Part shown: in pieces, positions 25,598-35,420 of the stretch
Position numbering within the stretch: position 1 is the first letter of the stretch
Layout of the letters: the number at the start of each line of letters is the position of its first letter
Assembly (NCBI GenBank): GCA_026014585.1
Contig: JAOZIA010000010.1
Coordinates: forward strand, 1 to 64,000
Length of the DNA: 64,000 bases
DNA from: Candidatus Bathyarchaeota archaeon
GTDB lineage: Archaea > Thermoproteota > Bathyarchaeia > Bathyarchaeales > Bathycorpusculaceae
Direction of reading: 5' to 3'
Notes under the pieces: model-generated
The model's input: the letters and a program-made list of their open reading frames with translations, nothing else
Told to the model about the DNA's origin: nothing
The model's database searches: none
Translations under genes and position numbers: made by a program

Positions 25598-26110
25598 ATG
25601 GAAATGGGAAAAACAAAAATCATATCCGTGCTGGTAGAAAACAAGCCCGGTGTACTGCACACCGTAGCTAACCTTTTTCGACGACGAAACTTTAACATTG
25701 AAAGCATAACAGTTGGACCAACAGAAAAGCAAGAACTTGCACGAATGACAATCACCACCAATGGCGATGAGAAAACTGTTGACCAAGTCGTAAAGCAACT
25801 TGCGAAAATGATTGATGTGATTCGAGTTGAGGAACTGGAGATGGGCAACTGCGTGATAAGGGAGCTGTCGCTGATTAAAATTAATGTGCCAACTACTAAG
25901 GAGCGCTCAGACATCATTAATTGCGTAGATGTGTTTCGGGGACGAATTATTGATGTTTCAACTGACAGTTTAACTGTAGAAATCACTGGAACCCCTGATA
26001 AGCTAGACGCATTCCTAAACCTGATGCGCAGCTATGGCATACTAGAACTTGCACGAACAGGCATAACTGCACTGGCACGTGGTTCAAAATCCATAAAGAT
26101 TAACGAATAA
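25598..26110 (+). CDS. ilvH: Acetolactate synthase, regulatory subunit
   Basis: Binds and activates IlvB and confers valine feedback. The N-terminal ACT domain is ISVLVENKPGVLHTVANLF with RRNFNIESITVG; a second ACT-like half follows (residues about 80-160). I start it at ATG 25598, two bases after the ilvB stop and ten after GGAG; ATG 25604 is the alternative. An upstream extension inside ilvB was rejected. Confidence 0.93.
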   Translation: MEMGKTKIISVLVENKPGVLHTVANLFRRRNFNIESITVGPTEKQELARMTITTNGDEKTVDQVVKQLAKMIDVIRVEELEMGNCVIRELSLIKINVPTTKERSDIINCVDVFRGRIIDVSTDSLTVEITGTPDKLDAFLNLMRSYGILELARTGITALARGSKSIKINE

Positions 26111-26122
26111 ACTGTTAATCCA

Positions 26123-26185
26123 ATGGAAAAACTTTATTTGTTTATCCATAAAAAAATGGATGCGTCCTCAAAGTTATCGCAATAG
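26123..26185 (+). CDS. Short ORF before leuC, weak leader candidate
   Basis: A 20-codon ORF, MEKLYLFIHKKMDASSKLSQ, fills the gap between ilvH and leuC. It has three Leu codons of different kinds (CTT, TTG, TTA) and one Ile codon but no clear ribosome site. It contains a perfect hairpin, ATCCAT-A6-ATGGAT (26144-26161). It could be a leucine leader by analogy with 23741, or chance. Confidence 0.25.
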   Translation: MEKLYLFIHKKMDASSKLSQ

Positions 26186-26221
26186 AAATAGGTAGTCAGT
26201 GGACAACAGAGGAAAAAAATC

Positions 26222-27490
26222 ATGAATATCACAGAAAAAATCTTAGCTAAAGCCTCAGGCAAATCTTCTGTTTCACCCGGTGAAATAGTCGACGCCAACG
26301 TGGACAAACTCATGATCCACGATTTAACTGGACCTTTAGCAGTTGAAGCCTTCAAAAAAATAGGCGTAAACAAAGTTTGGGATAACCAAAAAGTAGTGGT
26401 GATACTAGACCATCAGATTCCCGCCGAATCCGTGAAAGCGGCGGAACTGCACAAAACAATGCGGCAATTTGCCAAAGACCAAAACCTCAAAATATACGAC
26501 GTGGGTAGGGGCGGAGTGTGCCATCAAGTCATGCCTGAACAGGGACACGTGGTTCCTGGTGCAGTAATCGTGGGCGCAGACAGCCACACCTGCACATACG
26601 GTGCATTCGGAGCGTTTGCAACCGGAATCGGCTCAACTGAAGCAGCCGCAGTCATGGCAACTGGCAAGATTTGGCTGAAAGTTCCCGAAGCAATCAAAAT
26701 CAACGTAACAGGGAAATTCAAAAAATACGTCACCCCAAAAGACTTGATCTTAGCCATAATCGGCAAGTTAAGCGTGGATGGCGCAATATACAAGAGCGCA
26801 GAATTCACGGGACCCACAATGAAAGAAATGAGCATTGCAGGACGAATGACTGTTTGTAACATGGCAGTTGAAATGGGTGCCAAAAACGGTATCGTAGAAC
26901 CAGACCAAACCACCCAGCAATTCTTGCAAAGCAGAGTAGCTGGTGATTTGCCTGATTTCGCAGCCTTAGCCAGCGATAAAGACGCAAGCTACGAGCAAAT
27001 CGTTGAGTTTGACGTATCCAAGATGCCCTCTCAAGTAGCCTGCCCCTCATCAGTTGACAACATAAAAGTCGCCTCAGAAGTAGGCGATGTCGCAGTTGAC
27101 CAAGCCTTCATTGGTTCCTGCACAAACGGCAGACTGGAAGATTTGCGTTTAGCCGCAGAGGTAATGAAGGGTAAAAAAGTCAAAGATGGCGTACGCGCCC
27201 TAGTAATCCCAGCTTCACAGCAAATTTACATGCAAGCATTAAAAGAAGGCTTAACCGAAATCTTCACCGAAGTCGGTGCAGTGGTCTGCGGTAGCGCTTG
27301 TGGTCCATGTTTAGGTGGTCACATCGGGTTGCTGGCAGCAGATGAGGTTTGCGTGAGCACTTCAAACCGTAACTTTATCGGACGAATGGGTAGCCCCAAA
27401 GCCAGCGTGTATTTAGCCTCACCCGCGACAGTTGCGGCATCAGCGATTACAGGAAAAATAGCTGACCCATCTACACTGGAGGTACACTAA
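26222..27490 (+). CDS. leuC: 3-isopropylmalate dehydratase, large subunit
   Basis: Aconitase-family isomerase of isopropylmalate; in archaea the same enzyme often handles citramalate. Cluster cysteines are in FIGSCTNGRLEDL and CGSACGPCLGGH; VGADSHTCTYGAFGAFATG is also diagnostic. 422 residues. GAGG precedes the ATG. It is two bases upstream of leuD. Confidence 0.95.
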   Translation: MNITEKILAKASGKSSVSPGEIVDANVDKLMIHDLTGPLAVEAFKKIGVNKVWDNQKVVVILDHQIPAESVKAAELHKTMRQFAKDQNLKIYDVGRGGVCHQVMPEQGHVVPGAVIVGADSHTCTYGAFGAFATGIGSTEAAAVMATGKIWLKVPEAIKINVTGKFKKYVTPKDLILAIIGKLSVDGAIYKSAEFTGPTMKEMSIAGRMTVCNMAVEMGAKNGIVEPDQTTQQFLQSRVAGDLPDFAALASDKDASYEQIVEFDVSKMPSQVACPSSVDNIKVASEVGDVAVDQAFIGSCTNGRLEDLRLAAEVMKGKKVKDGVRALVIPASQQIYMQALKEGLTEIFTEVGAVVCGSACGPCLGGHIGLLAADEVCVSTSNRNFIGRMGSPKASVYLASPATVAASAITGKIADPSTLEVH

Positions 27491-27491
27491 A

Positions 27492-27989
27492 TTGAACATG
27501 AAAGTAAAAGGCTCCGCAGTAGTCTTCGGAAACAATATCGACACAGATGTTATCCTACCTGGCAAATACCTAGTACTAGTTGACCCCTACGAGTTGGCTA
27601 AATATGCATTAGCAGGCTTAGACCCAGAGTTTGCCCAGAAAGCCCAAGGCGTCGTCTTGGTGGGCGGCAAAAACTTTGGCTGCGGCAGTAGCCGTGAACA
27701 AGCCCCATTAGCACTAAAGTATGCTGGTGTTCAGTGTGTGTTGGCGGAATCGTTTGCCCGCATCTTCTTCAGAAACGCCATCAACATCGGTTTGCCCGTT
27801 ATTGAATGCAAAGGCATATCAAGCGCGGTCAAAACAGGCGATGTTGTAGCTGTTGACTTTGAAGCAGGTGACATTGAGGTTATTTCAACAAATAAAAGCT
27901 TCCAAGTTCCCAAGCTGCCACCGTTCATCTTAGAAATCCTAAACGATGGCGGATTAATCGAACATTTAAAGAGGAAAATGAAAAAATGA
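27492..27989 (+). CDS. leuD: 3-isopropylmalate dehydratase, small subunit
   Basis: Swivel domain that completes LeuCD. NNIDTDVILPGKYL and FGCGSSREQAPLALK are the family motifs. I choose the TTG at 27492 because GGAGGT (27478-27483) is eight bases upstream; ATG 27498 is possible. It overlaps leuB by four bases. 165 residues. Confidence 0.94.
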   Translation: MNMKVKGSAVVFGNNIDTDVILPGKYLVLVDPYELAKYALAGLDPEFAQKAQGVVLVGGKNFGCGSSREQAPLALKYAGVQCVLAESFARIFFRNAINIGLPVIECKGISSAVKTGDVVAVDFEAGDIEVISTNKSFQVPKLPPFILEILNDGGLIEHLKRKMKK

Positions 27990-29020
27990 CAGAATATAAA
28001 ATATCCCTTGTTCCAGGAGACGGCATCGGACCAGAACTCTCCGAAGCCACATTAGTTGTCCTTGACTCAGTGCAAAAAAACTTCGGCATAAAACTATACA
28101 TTATTGAAGCCCCAGCAGGCGACATTGCACTTGAAACTCTCGGTGCAGCACTGCCCGCTGATTCACTTGAAAAAATCAAGAACAGTCACGCCTGCATGAA
28201 AGGTCCAGTTGGCGAAAGCGCAGCAGACGTTATTGTAAAGTTGCGTTTAATCTTTGATTTGTACGCGAACCTGCGTCCTTTGAAAGCTTACCCCAGTGTT
28301 CCAGTTGCACGCCCAGACATCGATATGATGTTTGTCCGCGAAAACACTGAAGACGTCTACAAAGGCTTAGAACACCAACTAGACCCAGACACAACCATCT
28401 GCATACGCTTAATCACCAGACGTGCATGCGAAAGAATCGCTCACAAAGCCTTCCAAATGGCACGCCTACGCAACAATAAAAAGAAAGTCACCGCTATACA
28501 CAAAGCAAACGTTATGCGCGTAACCGACGGCTTATTCCGTGACGTATGCCGCGGTGTCGCAAAAGAGTACTCAGACATTGCATTTAACGAACTATACGTT
28601 GACGCAGCATCCATGCGCCTAATCAAAGAACCCCACGCCTTCGACGTCCTCTGCACCTGCAACATGTTCGGAGATATCCTCTCTGATGAGGCAGCACAGC
28701 AAATCGGCGGCTTAGGCATGGCACCAGGCGCAAACATCGGTGACAACTTCGCACTCTTCGAACCCATCCACGGTTCTGCACCAAACCGCGCAGGCAAACA
28801 AACCGCAAACCCAATCAGCATGATCCTTTCCGCGAAGATGATGTTTGATTGGTTGGGTGAGAAATATCAGGATCCTAAGTGTATCGAGGCTGGAAAAGCA
28901 ATCGAGAACGGTGTACTGTACGCGTTGCGTAACAAGCAATCTGTTCCAGACTGTGGCGGCACAACTACAACGTTGGGCATGGCCAAAGCTATTGCTGCAG
29001 CCTTAACACAGACTGGCTGA
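27986..29020 (+). CDS. leuB: 3-isopropylmalate dehydrogenase
   Basis: NAD-dependent oxidative decarboxylation of isopropylmalate (and probably methylmalate from the CimA route). VPGDGIGPELSEA is the N-terminal motif; FVRENTEDVYKGLEH and YVDAASMRLIKEP carry substrate residues; NMFGDILSDEAAQQIGGLG is the metal-binding signature. 344 residues. Homoisocitrate or isocitrate dehydrogenase relatives are close, but the leuCD context decides. Confidence 0.93.
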   Translation: MTEYKISLVPGDGIGPELSEATLVVLDSVQKNFGIKLYIIEAPAGDIALETLGAALPADSLEKIKNSHACMKGPVGESAADVIVKLRLIFDLYANLRPLKAYPSVPVARPDIDMMFVRENTEDVYKGLEHQLDPDTTICIRLITRRACERIAHKAFQMARLRNNKKKVTAIHKANVMRVTDGLFRDVCRGVAKEYSDIAFNELYVDAASMRLIKEPHAFDVLCTCNMFGDILSDEAAQQIGGLGMAPGANIGDNFALFEPIHGSAPNRAGKQTANPISMILSAKMMFDWLGEKYQDPKCIEAGKAIENGVLYALRNKQSVPDCGGTTTTLGMAKAIAAALTQTG

Positions 29021-29024
29021 GACA

Positions 29025-30548
29025 ATGACAACCCAAAACCAAAAACAAATCCGCATTTTTGATACAACATTGCGCGACGGGGAACAAACCCCCGGTGTTT
29101 CTTTGACTGCTGACGATAAAATTGAGATAGCCCGCCAATTAGGTATGCTTGGCGTTGACGTTATTGAAGCTGGTTTTCCAAGCAGTTCAGATGGCGAAAA
29201 ACGAATCGTTAAAGACATTGCTAAACTGGGTTTAACCTCCCAAATCTGCGCGTTATCCCGCTGCACAAAAAAAGACATCGACGCCGCACTAGACTGTGAT
29301 GTTGGCTTAATTCACGTGTTTATCCCAACCTCGCCCGTGCAGATGAAGCATGCAGTAAACATGACACCCGAACAAGTCCTGTCTTCCGCTGTTGAATCCA
29401 TTCAGTATGTCAAAAAGCATGGCGTAAAATGCGAGTTCTCACCCATGGATGCCACACGCACAGAACTGCCCTTTCTACGGCAAATCTGCAGCGCCGCACA
29501 GGACGCAGGCATGGACAGCCTAAACGTACCCGACACAGTCGGCTGCATGATACCCAAAACAACCTACAAACTATTCAAAGACTTAGCATCATTCATCAAA
29601 GTGCCAATCAGCGCCCACTGCCACAACGACTTCGGCTTAGCCGTAGCCAACAGCCTCGCAGCGGTGGAAGCAGGTGCCTCTCAAATTCACGTTGCAGTCA
29701 ACGGATTAGGTGAACGCGCAGGCAACGCAGCCCTAGAAGAAATCGTCACCACGCTGCATGTGGTTTATAATTACAAAACCAACATAAACACACGCTTACT
29801 CTACAGCACCAGCCGCATGGTAGCCTCCTTATCAGGTGTTTCCGTGCAAGTAAACAAAGCCATAGTTGGCGAAAACGCGTTTGCCCACGAATCTGGCATT
29901 CATACACGAGGCGTCACTGAGCAGCCTCTTACGTTTGAGCCCATCAGTCCCGAACTGGTCGGCAGAACACGCAAACTGGTCGCGGGTAAACTGGCGGGAA
30001 CACGCGGCATTCAGGCGGAGCTGGAAGAAATAGGTATACACCCAACTGAGGAGCAGCTAAAGCAAATCGTGCAGCGCGTAAAAGACTTGGGGGACAAAGG
30101 TAAAATGGTCACTGACGCGGACTTGCTGGCGTTAACCTCTGCAGTTATAGGTCAAGTGATTGGGGAAGAAAAAATAGTTGACCTCTGTGACATGGCAGTG
30201 ATAACAGGCATAAAAGTCATACCCACCGCTTCTGTACGCTTAACCATTGACGGCAAAGAATACACAGCCGCGGAAACAGGCGTTGGACCAGTGGATTCAG
30301 TGCTTAAAGCCATTCAGAAACTAACCAATAACATTGCAAAAATCCGCCTAAGCGAGTACAGGCTTGAAGCCATCACAGGCGGTTCTAACGCGGTTGCTGA
30401 AGTAATCATCAAAGTTGAAGACGAAAACGGCAACATCGTATCCGCAAGGGCAGCCCGAGAAGACATCGTAATGGCCTCTGTGGAAGCCATGATTAACGGC
30501 ATAAACAAGTGCCTAATAAAAAATCGTAAGCAGGGAAACAAACAGTGA
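29025..30548 (+). CDS. leuA: 2-isopropylmalate synthase
   Basis: Condenses 2-oxoisovalerate with acetyl-CoA, first step of leucine synthesis. Motifs: FDTTLRDGEQTPGVSL, the LeuA-like VFIPTSPVQMKH and NVPDTVGCMIP, HCHNDFGLAVANSLAAVEAG, and a C-terminal regulatory domain (from about residue 390). Compared with the paralogue at 18625 it keeps the LeuA-type VPDTVG and FGLAVANS signatures. It starts normally with ATG and overlaps pheA by four bases. Confidence 0.93.
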   Translation: MTTQNQKQIRIFDTTLRDGEQTPGVSLTADDKIEIARQLGMLGVDVIEAGFPSSSDGEKRIVKDIAKLGLTSQICALSRCTKKDIDAALDCDVGLIHVFIPTSPVQMKHAVNMTPEQVLSSAVESIQYVKKHGVKCEFSPMDATRTELPFLRQICSAAQDAGMDSLNVPDTVGCMIPKTTYKLFKDLASFIKVPISAHCHNDFGLAVANSLAAVEAGASQIHVAVNGLGERAGNAALEEIVTTLHVVYNYKTNINTRLLYSTSRMVASLSGVSVQVNKAIVGENAFAHESGIHTRGVTEQPLTFEPISPELVGRTRKLVAGKLAGTRGIQAELEEIGIHPTEEQLKQIVQRVKDLGDKGKMVTDADLLALTSAVIGQVIGEEKIVDLCDMAVITGIKVIPTASVRLTIDGKEYTAAETGVGPVDSVLKAIQKLTNNIAKIRLSEYRLEAITGGSNAVAEVIIKVEDENGNIVSARAAREDIVMASVEAMINGINKCLIKNRKQGNKQ

Positions 30549-31357
30549 AAGTAGCCTACCAGGGTGAAGCAGGCGCATACAGCGAAATGGCAGTCTACAA
30601 ATTCTTCGGAGCCACAGCTGAGCCGCTACCCTGTAAGGACTTCCGCGGCGTGTTCGAATCTGTAAGCAACAAAACAGTGCCCGCAGGCGTCATCCCAATC
30701 GAAAACAGCATCGAAGGCAGCGTCAATCAGAACTACGACCTCTTTTTATCCTATGACTTGAAAGTGCAAGGAGAAGTAGCCGTAAAACTCGCTCACGTCC
30801 TCATAGGCAACCAACAAACCAAGTTCGAAGATATCGAGAGCGTATACTCCCACCCTCAAGCACTCGCCCAATGCCGAAGTTACCTTGAAAAGCACAAATG
30901 GCAAATCATCCCCGAATACGACACCGCAGGCAGCGTCAAACTCATCAAAGAAAAAGGACTCCTCAACGCCGCCGCAATCGCCAGCGAAAAAGCAGCAGAC
31001 CTCAACAACATGAAAATCATTGCCCGAGACATATCCGACAACCTCACCAACTACACCCGCTTCCTTGTGCTCGCACATCAAGATGCTGCGCCGACAGGCG
31101 ATGACAAAACCAGCATCATCTTTTCAACCAAACACGAACCCGGAGCGCTATACAATGCACTAGGCGAATTTGCATCACGAAACATCAACTTGACCCGCAT
31201 CGAATCGCGCCCAACCAAAAAAACAGCATGGCAATACAACTTCTACCTCGACTTTGAAGGACACAGAACAGAGAAACGCTGCACCGAAGCGCTACAAGCT
31301 ATAGAAAAATACGCAACATTCGTAAAAATTCTAGGGAGTTACCCCAGAGTTATTTAA
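30545..31357 (+). CDS. pheA: Prephenate dehydratase
   Basis: Converts prephenate to phenylpyruvate, the phenylalanine branch. The PDT domain is VAYQGEAGAYSEMAVYKFF through NYTRFLVLAHQ (TRF catalytic motif). An ACT domain, GALYNALGEFASRNINLTRI with ESRPTKK, confers Phe feedback. GTG start at 30545, coupled to leuA by a four-base overlap. Its place in the leucine unit rather than the aromatic operon is unusual. Confidence 0.95.
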   Translation: MKVAYQGEAGAYSEMAVYKFFGATAEPLPCKDFRGVFESVSNKTVPAGVIPIENSIEGSVNQNYDLFLSYDLKVQGEVAVKLAHVLIGNQQTKFEDIESVYSHPQALAQCRSYLEKHKWQIIPEYDTAGSVKLIKEKGLLNAAAIASEKAADLNNMKIIARDISDNLTNYTRFLVLAHQDAAPTGDDKTSIIFSTKHEPGALYNALGEFASRNINLTRIESRPTKKTAWQYNFYLDFEGHRTEKRCTEALQAIEKYATFVKILGSYPRVI

Positions 31358-31400
31358 TTGATAACTTTTCTGAACTACTGGGACGACGTCGCCGTCCACA

Positions 31401-33782
31401 TTAGTCTTTGGCGAATGCGGCACTAGCAAGCTTCTCTAAATCAAGGTATTGTGTTTTTTCCACTGTGACTCCAACGAACTTTATTGTTCCGCCCTTGAAC
31501 GCCGCTGGCGCTTTGTATTCCCGACTGACAGGATCACCGCTATCTCGTCCAATGCAGAGACCATCACCGCACAATGAAAACTTGCCAATCTGTGCATGCA
31601 TAGGACCCTCCGCAACGAGTGTCTCATTAATGTACAGCTTCGTTTTGCCTTCAGATTCTTTGAATTTTCCTGAACCTTCTCTAACGAACTCTACACCTAA
31701 AACGTATTTACCTGGTTTAAGCTCAGGAGAGATAAACTGTTGCTCCGGAGGGATTCCCAAAAAGTTGTAGACATAATAGAGTTTCTTGTTCTTGATGAAG
31801 AGCGCGTGACCGCCAAATCGTGCACCTTGAGCAAAGATAAGTCCTGAACAGTCTGGATCGGTTATTTCGATATCAGCAAGAATCTTGTATGAGCGCCCAG
31901 CAACGTTGACAGCTGCAGACTCGGGAATTTCAGGAATCCCCGGATAGTAGATGTATCGTTCGCGTGGAGGTTCTTCGGTGGGTCGATATGTAGTAAGGAC
32001 AGCAATTGCGCCGCGGTCATCTAGCGGCAGCACAAGGTTTTTGTCCGCTTCTTCGAACCAGGTCTTGATAAGCAACTACAATTTTTCAGGATACTCCTTA
32101 GCAAGATTTTTGGACTCAGAACGGTCTTCATCAGTATTGTAGAGTTCCCATACATCCTTGTCGAAGTGATCCTTATCTACTGGACAAGGGGCATGAATTG
32201 CAGCGGCCTTCCAGCCGTCCTCCCACATTCCCCGAGTACCCAGCATGGCATAATACTGCCGCTTTTTTCTCGTTGGATCATCTGGCTTCGCATCAAATGT
32301 ATAACGCATTGAAACGCCCGAAAGTGGGACCTGTTCCACACCCTTGTAGACATTGGGCATCTCCAACCCACAAATATCAAGAATAGTTGCAACTATGTCA
32401 GTGCAATGATGGTATTGGTTGCGAACACCTCCTTGCGCGTTAATACCCTTTGGCCAAGAAATAACCAGAGGGTCACAAGTGCCACCTGCAAATTCAGAAT
32501 AGCGCTTGAACATTTTGAAGGGAGTCGAGAAGGCGACAGCCCATCCTGTTGGATAGTGCTCGTAGGTATCTGGGCCGCCCAACACGTCGATAAGTTTCAT
32601 GTTCTCAGCAATATCATCTGGGTAGGAATTGAAGAACTTGTTCTCATTGACTGAACCATTGGGGCTACCTTCTCCTGAAGCACCGTTATCCGCTAAGTAA
32701 ATAACTAGTGTATTATCGAGTTGATGAGTCTCCTCAAGATAATCGATGATGCGGCCAATTTGTGCGTCTGTATATTCTGAGTATGCAGCGTAAACCTCTG
32801 CAAGGCGAGAGAACAATTTTTTCTCGTCGGCGTTAAGCGTATTCCATGGACGCACATGGTCTCCTGGGTTTGCTGCATCATCAGGCATTGGATTAATGGG
32901 TGTAAGTTGAGTACCCTCAGGAAGAAGCCCTTTAGCGATCATGCGTGGTAGTACCCACTCACGGTAGGCTTCATAGCCGTCGTCAAACTTGCCCTTGTAC
33001 TTATCAATGTATTCCTGGGGAGCCTGATGTGGAGCGTGGTTGGCGCCTGGACAGAACCACATGTACCATGGCTTTGAGGGATTGGTGGATTGTTGGGCCC
33101 TTAGCATTGCTAGGGCTTGATCCGCAAGGTCTTTGGAGAGATGATAGCCCTCGTCTGGGAGGTAGGGTTGTTCGATGATTTCGTTGTCCCTGACTAGACT
33201 GGGATACCACTGGTTTGTTTCGCCACCTAGGAAGCCGTAGAAACGGTCAAAGCCCAAATTGAGCGGCCACCATTTGCGGGTAGCGCCAGATCCGAGGTCA
33301 TTTTCGGGAACGTTGTGGTTTTTGCCTAACCAGAAGGTGCTCCATCCGTTATCTTGAAGGATGTGGCCGATTGTGGCGCAGCTAGCTGGGATGCGGCAGT
33401 GTTGACCAGGAAACCCGTTTGATGTTTCTGTTATAGACGCAAATCCGTTTAGGTGGTGATTTCGCCCAGTTAGGAGGGTGGAGCGTGTCGGTGCGCAAAG
33501 CGCAGTGGTGTGAAATTGTGAATACATTAACCCGTTGTCGGCCAACTTTTGCAGCGTTGGCATGTTGATCCTGCCGCCCATAGGCGACCAAGCTGCGAGA
33601 CCGGTGTCATCATAGAGAATCAAAAGGATGTTTGGGGCTCCTTTGGGAGCTTTCTTTGGTATGTATGGATTCCAGTCTGGCGTTGAGTCTCGAACGTCCA
33701 GCTTGATAACACCCTTAAACGGTATCGCACTTCTTGAAAAAAATTCTTGAACTGGTTGTTTCTTTACATCGTTTGTTGACAA
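31401..33782 (-). pseudogene. Arylsulfatase interrupted by one in-frame TAG
   Basis: Hydrolyses sulfate esters if active. The 5' part (33782-32076) has ILLILYDDTGLAAWSP metal residues and the formylglycine motif CAPTRSTLLTGRN. It starts with TTG behind GAGGTG. After PEKL a TAG at 32076-32078 stops it; the same frame continues at once with LLIKTWFEEADKNLVLPLDDRG, the expected continuation, to 31401. Together about 790 residues, the length of this sulfatase group. So a single sense codon has become amber. It may be a recent pseudogene or be read through. Flanked by repeat copy B; isolated and probably acquired. Confidence 0.85.
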
Positions 33783-33947
33783 AAAAACACCTCGATTTAA
33801 TCAAAATTACCATTTAACAGACTGCCTTTAGCTACAAATAAACCTGTGTGTACTCATTACAACAACAACCAAAGGTACCTTATTTTTTTTATCGTTTAAC
33901 TGATGTGTAAAAAAATTCTCGATTATCTTTCTTCCAAATGTTTGTGT

Positions 33948-34053
33948 TCATATTTGGAGCCTATTAGTCAAGGTATGCAGAAATGATAGGAAGAGGTCAA
34001 ATAGTCTATTTGGTTCCTATTAGAAATTCTATGCAGAACCTATAGAAGGGGAG
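33948..34053 (-). repeat. Dispersed intergenic repeat, copy B (inverted)
   Basis: On the minus strand this is the same element as 63426-63532. Bases 33951-34029 are identical to the complement of 63451-63529 over 79 positions. The unit holds two related half-units (TTCTGCA...CTAATAGG-N4-CAAATAG), and a palindrome CAAATAG-A-CTATTTG. The 273-bp gap between the sulfatase and PmbA genes otherwise contains only the sulfatase promoter region. Confidence 0.85.
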
Positions 34054-34055
34054 AG

Positions 34056-35420
34056 TTATTGCCCTATAACCCTAACATTCTCAACCATAACCCAAGGCGC
34101 AACCAGCGACCCCACCTGACGCTCATTATTAGCAACCAAACGTATGTTTTTGAGCAACTCAAAGACGTTTCCCGCCAGCATCACGCCGCTGGATGCATCT
34201 GTGATTTTTCCATTCTTAATTTGCCATGCAGGAGTCGCGACAACGGAGAAGTCGCCGCTCATGGGGTTGCTGCTGTGTGCACCCTGCAGATAGTAGGCGA
34301 TTAAGCCATCATCTATTTCTGCCAGAAGGTCTTCGCTGGTTTTGTTTGTGGGCATTATGTGGAAGTTGGTTGGTCCAATGTTTGGCGTGGACAGGTAACC
34401 GCTGCGTAGTGCGTTGCCTGTGCTTTCTTTGCCCTCTTTCTTTGCAGAGTAATTATCATAGAGGAAATTTTGCAGGATGCCGTTTTCGATAATTGGGGTT
34501 TTTTGTTGTGGAGTACCTTCTGCGTCAAAACGCCAACTCCGCATGCCACCGGGCAGTAATCCGTCATCGTAAATGGTGAGAGCCTCTGAGGCGACTTTTG
34601 TGCCGATTTTGTCTTTAAAGGCTGATTGCCCACGCTGCACGCTGTCAGCTTTAACGGCGTTGAGCAAAGTGTATCCTAAAAGTTCACCAAGTGCGAATTG
34701 GGTTAGGATTAGTTTGGTTGTTTTTGTCTTGACAGGTTTAGTTTTTAGAGCTGAAAGGGCAAGTTTGGCGGCTTCTTTGCCAACCCAATAGGGGTCAACT
34801 GTGTGGTTTCTTGAGATGTTAAATTCAAAACATGCAGGTGTTACTTTGTTGCCGTCTTTGGCAATAGTTTCAAGACTGCACTCAACCACTGTACCCTTAT
34901 CAAAAGCCAAAACTCCCTTAGAGTTAGCTATGGCATTTTCAACATAGGCACTTCCCACGCCACCCTCAATTGATAAGACGCGTTTATCCACTTCTCCTGC
35001 GCGGTCTAACATTTGGGCTGCCAAACCCACAAGGTCTTCTGCGTGCAAATCGACGATTTTTTCATCAAAAATTCCTTGCAGAGTTCCGTATGGCTTCTTT
35101 TCTGGGAGACCATGCCAGTTTGGGTCTGGGGGGCTGGCTTTGGCTGCGTTCAACGCGTTGGATACGGCTTTTTGTATGGCTTCTTGGCTACTGATTATGT
35201 TGGTGTAAGCGAATCCGACGGATTTGTTTATTGTTGCCCTTATGCCGATGCCGCGGTCAATGGTTTTTTGGCTTTTGCTTATCTGTCCAAGGTTGATGCC
35301 GATGCTGATTGCTTGATCCTCGTAAACGTAGGCTTCGGCTTCTGAGGCACCAATTTTTAAGGCGTATTTAACAGCGTTTTCCGCTATGATTAGCATTTCG
35401 TTTTCTTTAAGCACTGCCAC
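34056..35420 (-). CDS. pmbA: TldD/PmbA family protein (PmbA-like)
   Basis: Partner of the TldD metalloprotease; the heterodimer cleaves unfolded or leader peptides in bacteria (microcin B17 maturation, CcdA). This member lacks the HExxxH zinc motif, as expected of PmbA. Typical parts are [17 protein letters not shown] near the N-terminus and [18 protein letters not shown] near the end. 454 residues. It overlaps the tldD gene by 14 bases, so the two are co-translated. Confidence 0.92.
   Translation of the reverse strand: MAVLKENEMLIIAENAVKYALKIGASEAEAYVYEDQAISIGINLGQISKSQKTIDRGIGIRATINKSVGFAYTNIISSQEAIQKAVSNALNAAKASPPDPNWHGLPEKKPYGTLQGIFDEKIVDLHAEDLVGLAAQMLDRAGEVDKRVLSIEGGVGSAYVENAIANSKGVLAFDKGTVVECSLETIAKDGNKVTPACFEFNISRNHTVDPYWVGKEAAKLALSALKTKPVKTKTTKLILTQFALGELLGYTLLNAVKADSVQRGQSAFKDKIGTKVASEALTIYDDGLLPGGMRSWRFDAEGTPQQKTPIIENGILQNFLYDNYSAKKEGKESTGNALRSGYLSTPNIGPTNFHIMPTNKTSEDLLAEIDDGLIAYYLQGAHSSNPMSGDFSVVATPAWQIKNGKITDASSGVMLAGNVFELLKNIRLVANNERQVGSLVAPWVMVENVRVIGQ

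Noticed and set aside
33783-34055. Box C/D RNA candidate in the repeat element (AATGATAGG resembles box C)
   Set aside because: No matching D box and C'/D' pair with proper spacing was found, so only the repeat is reported.
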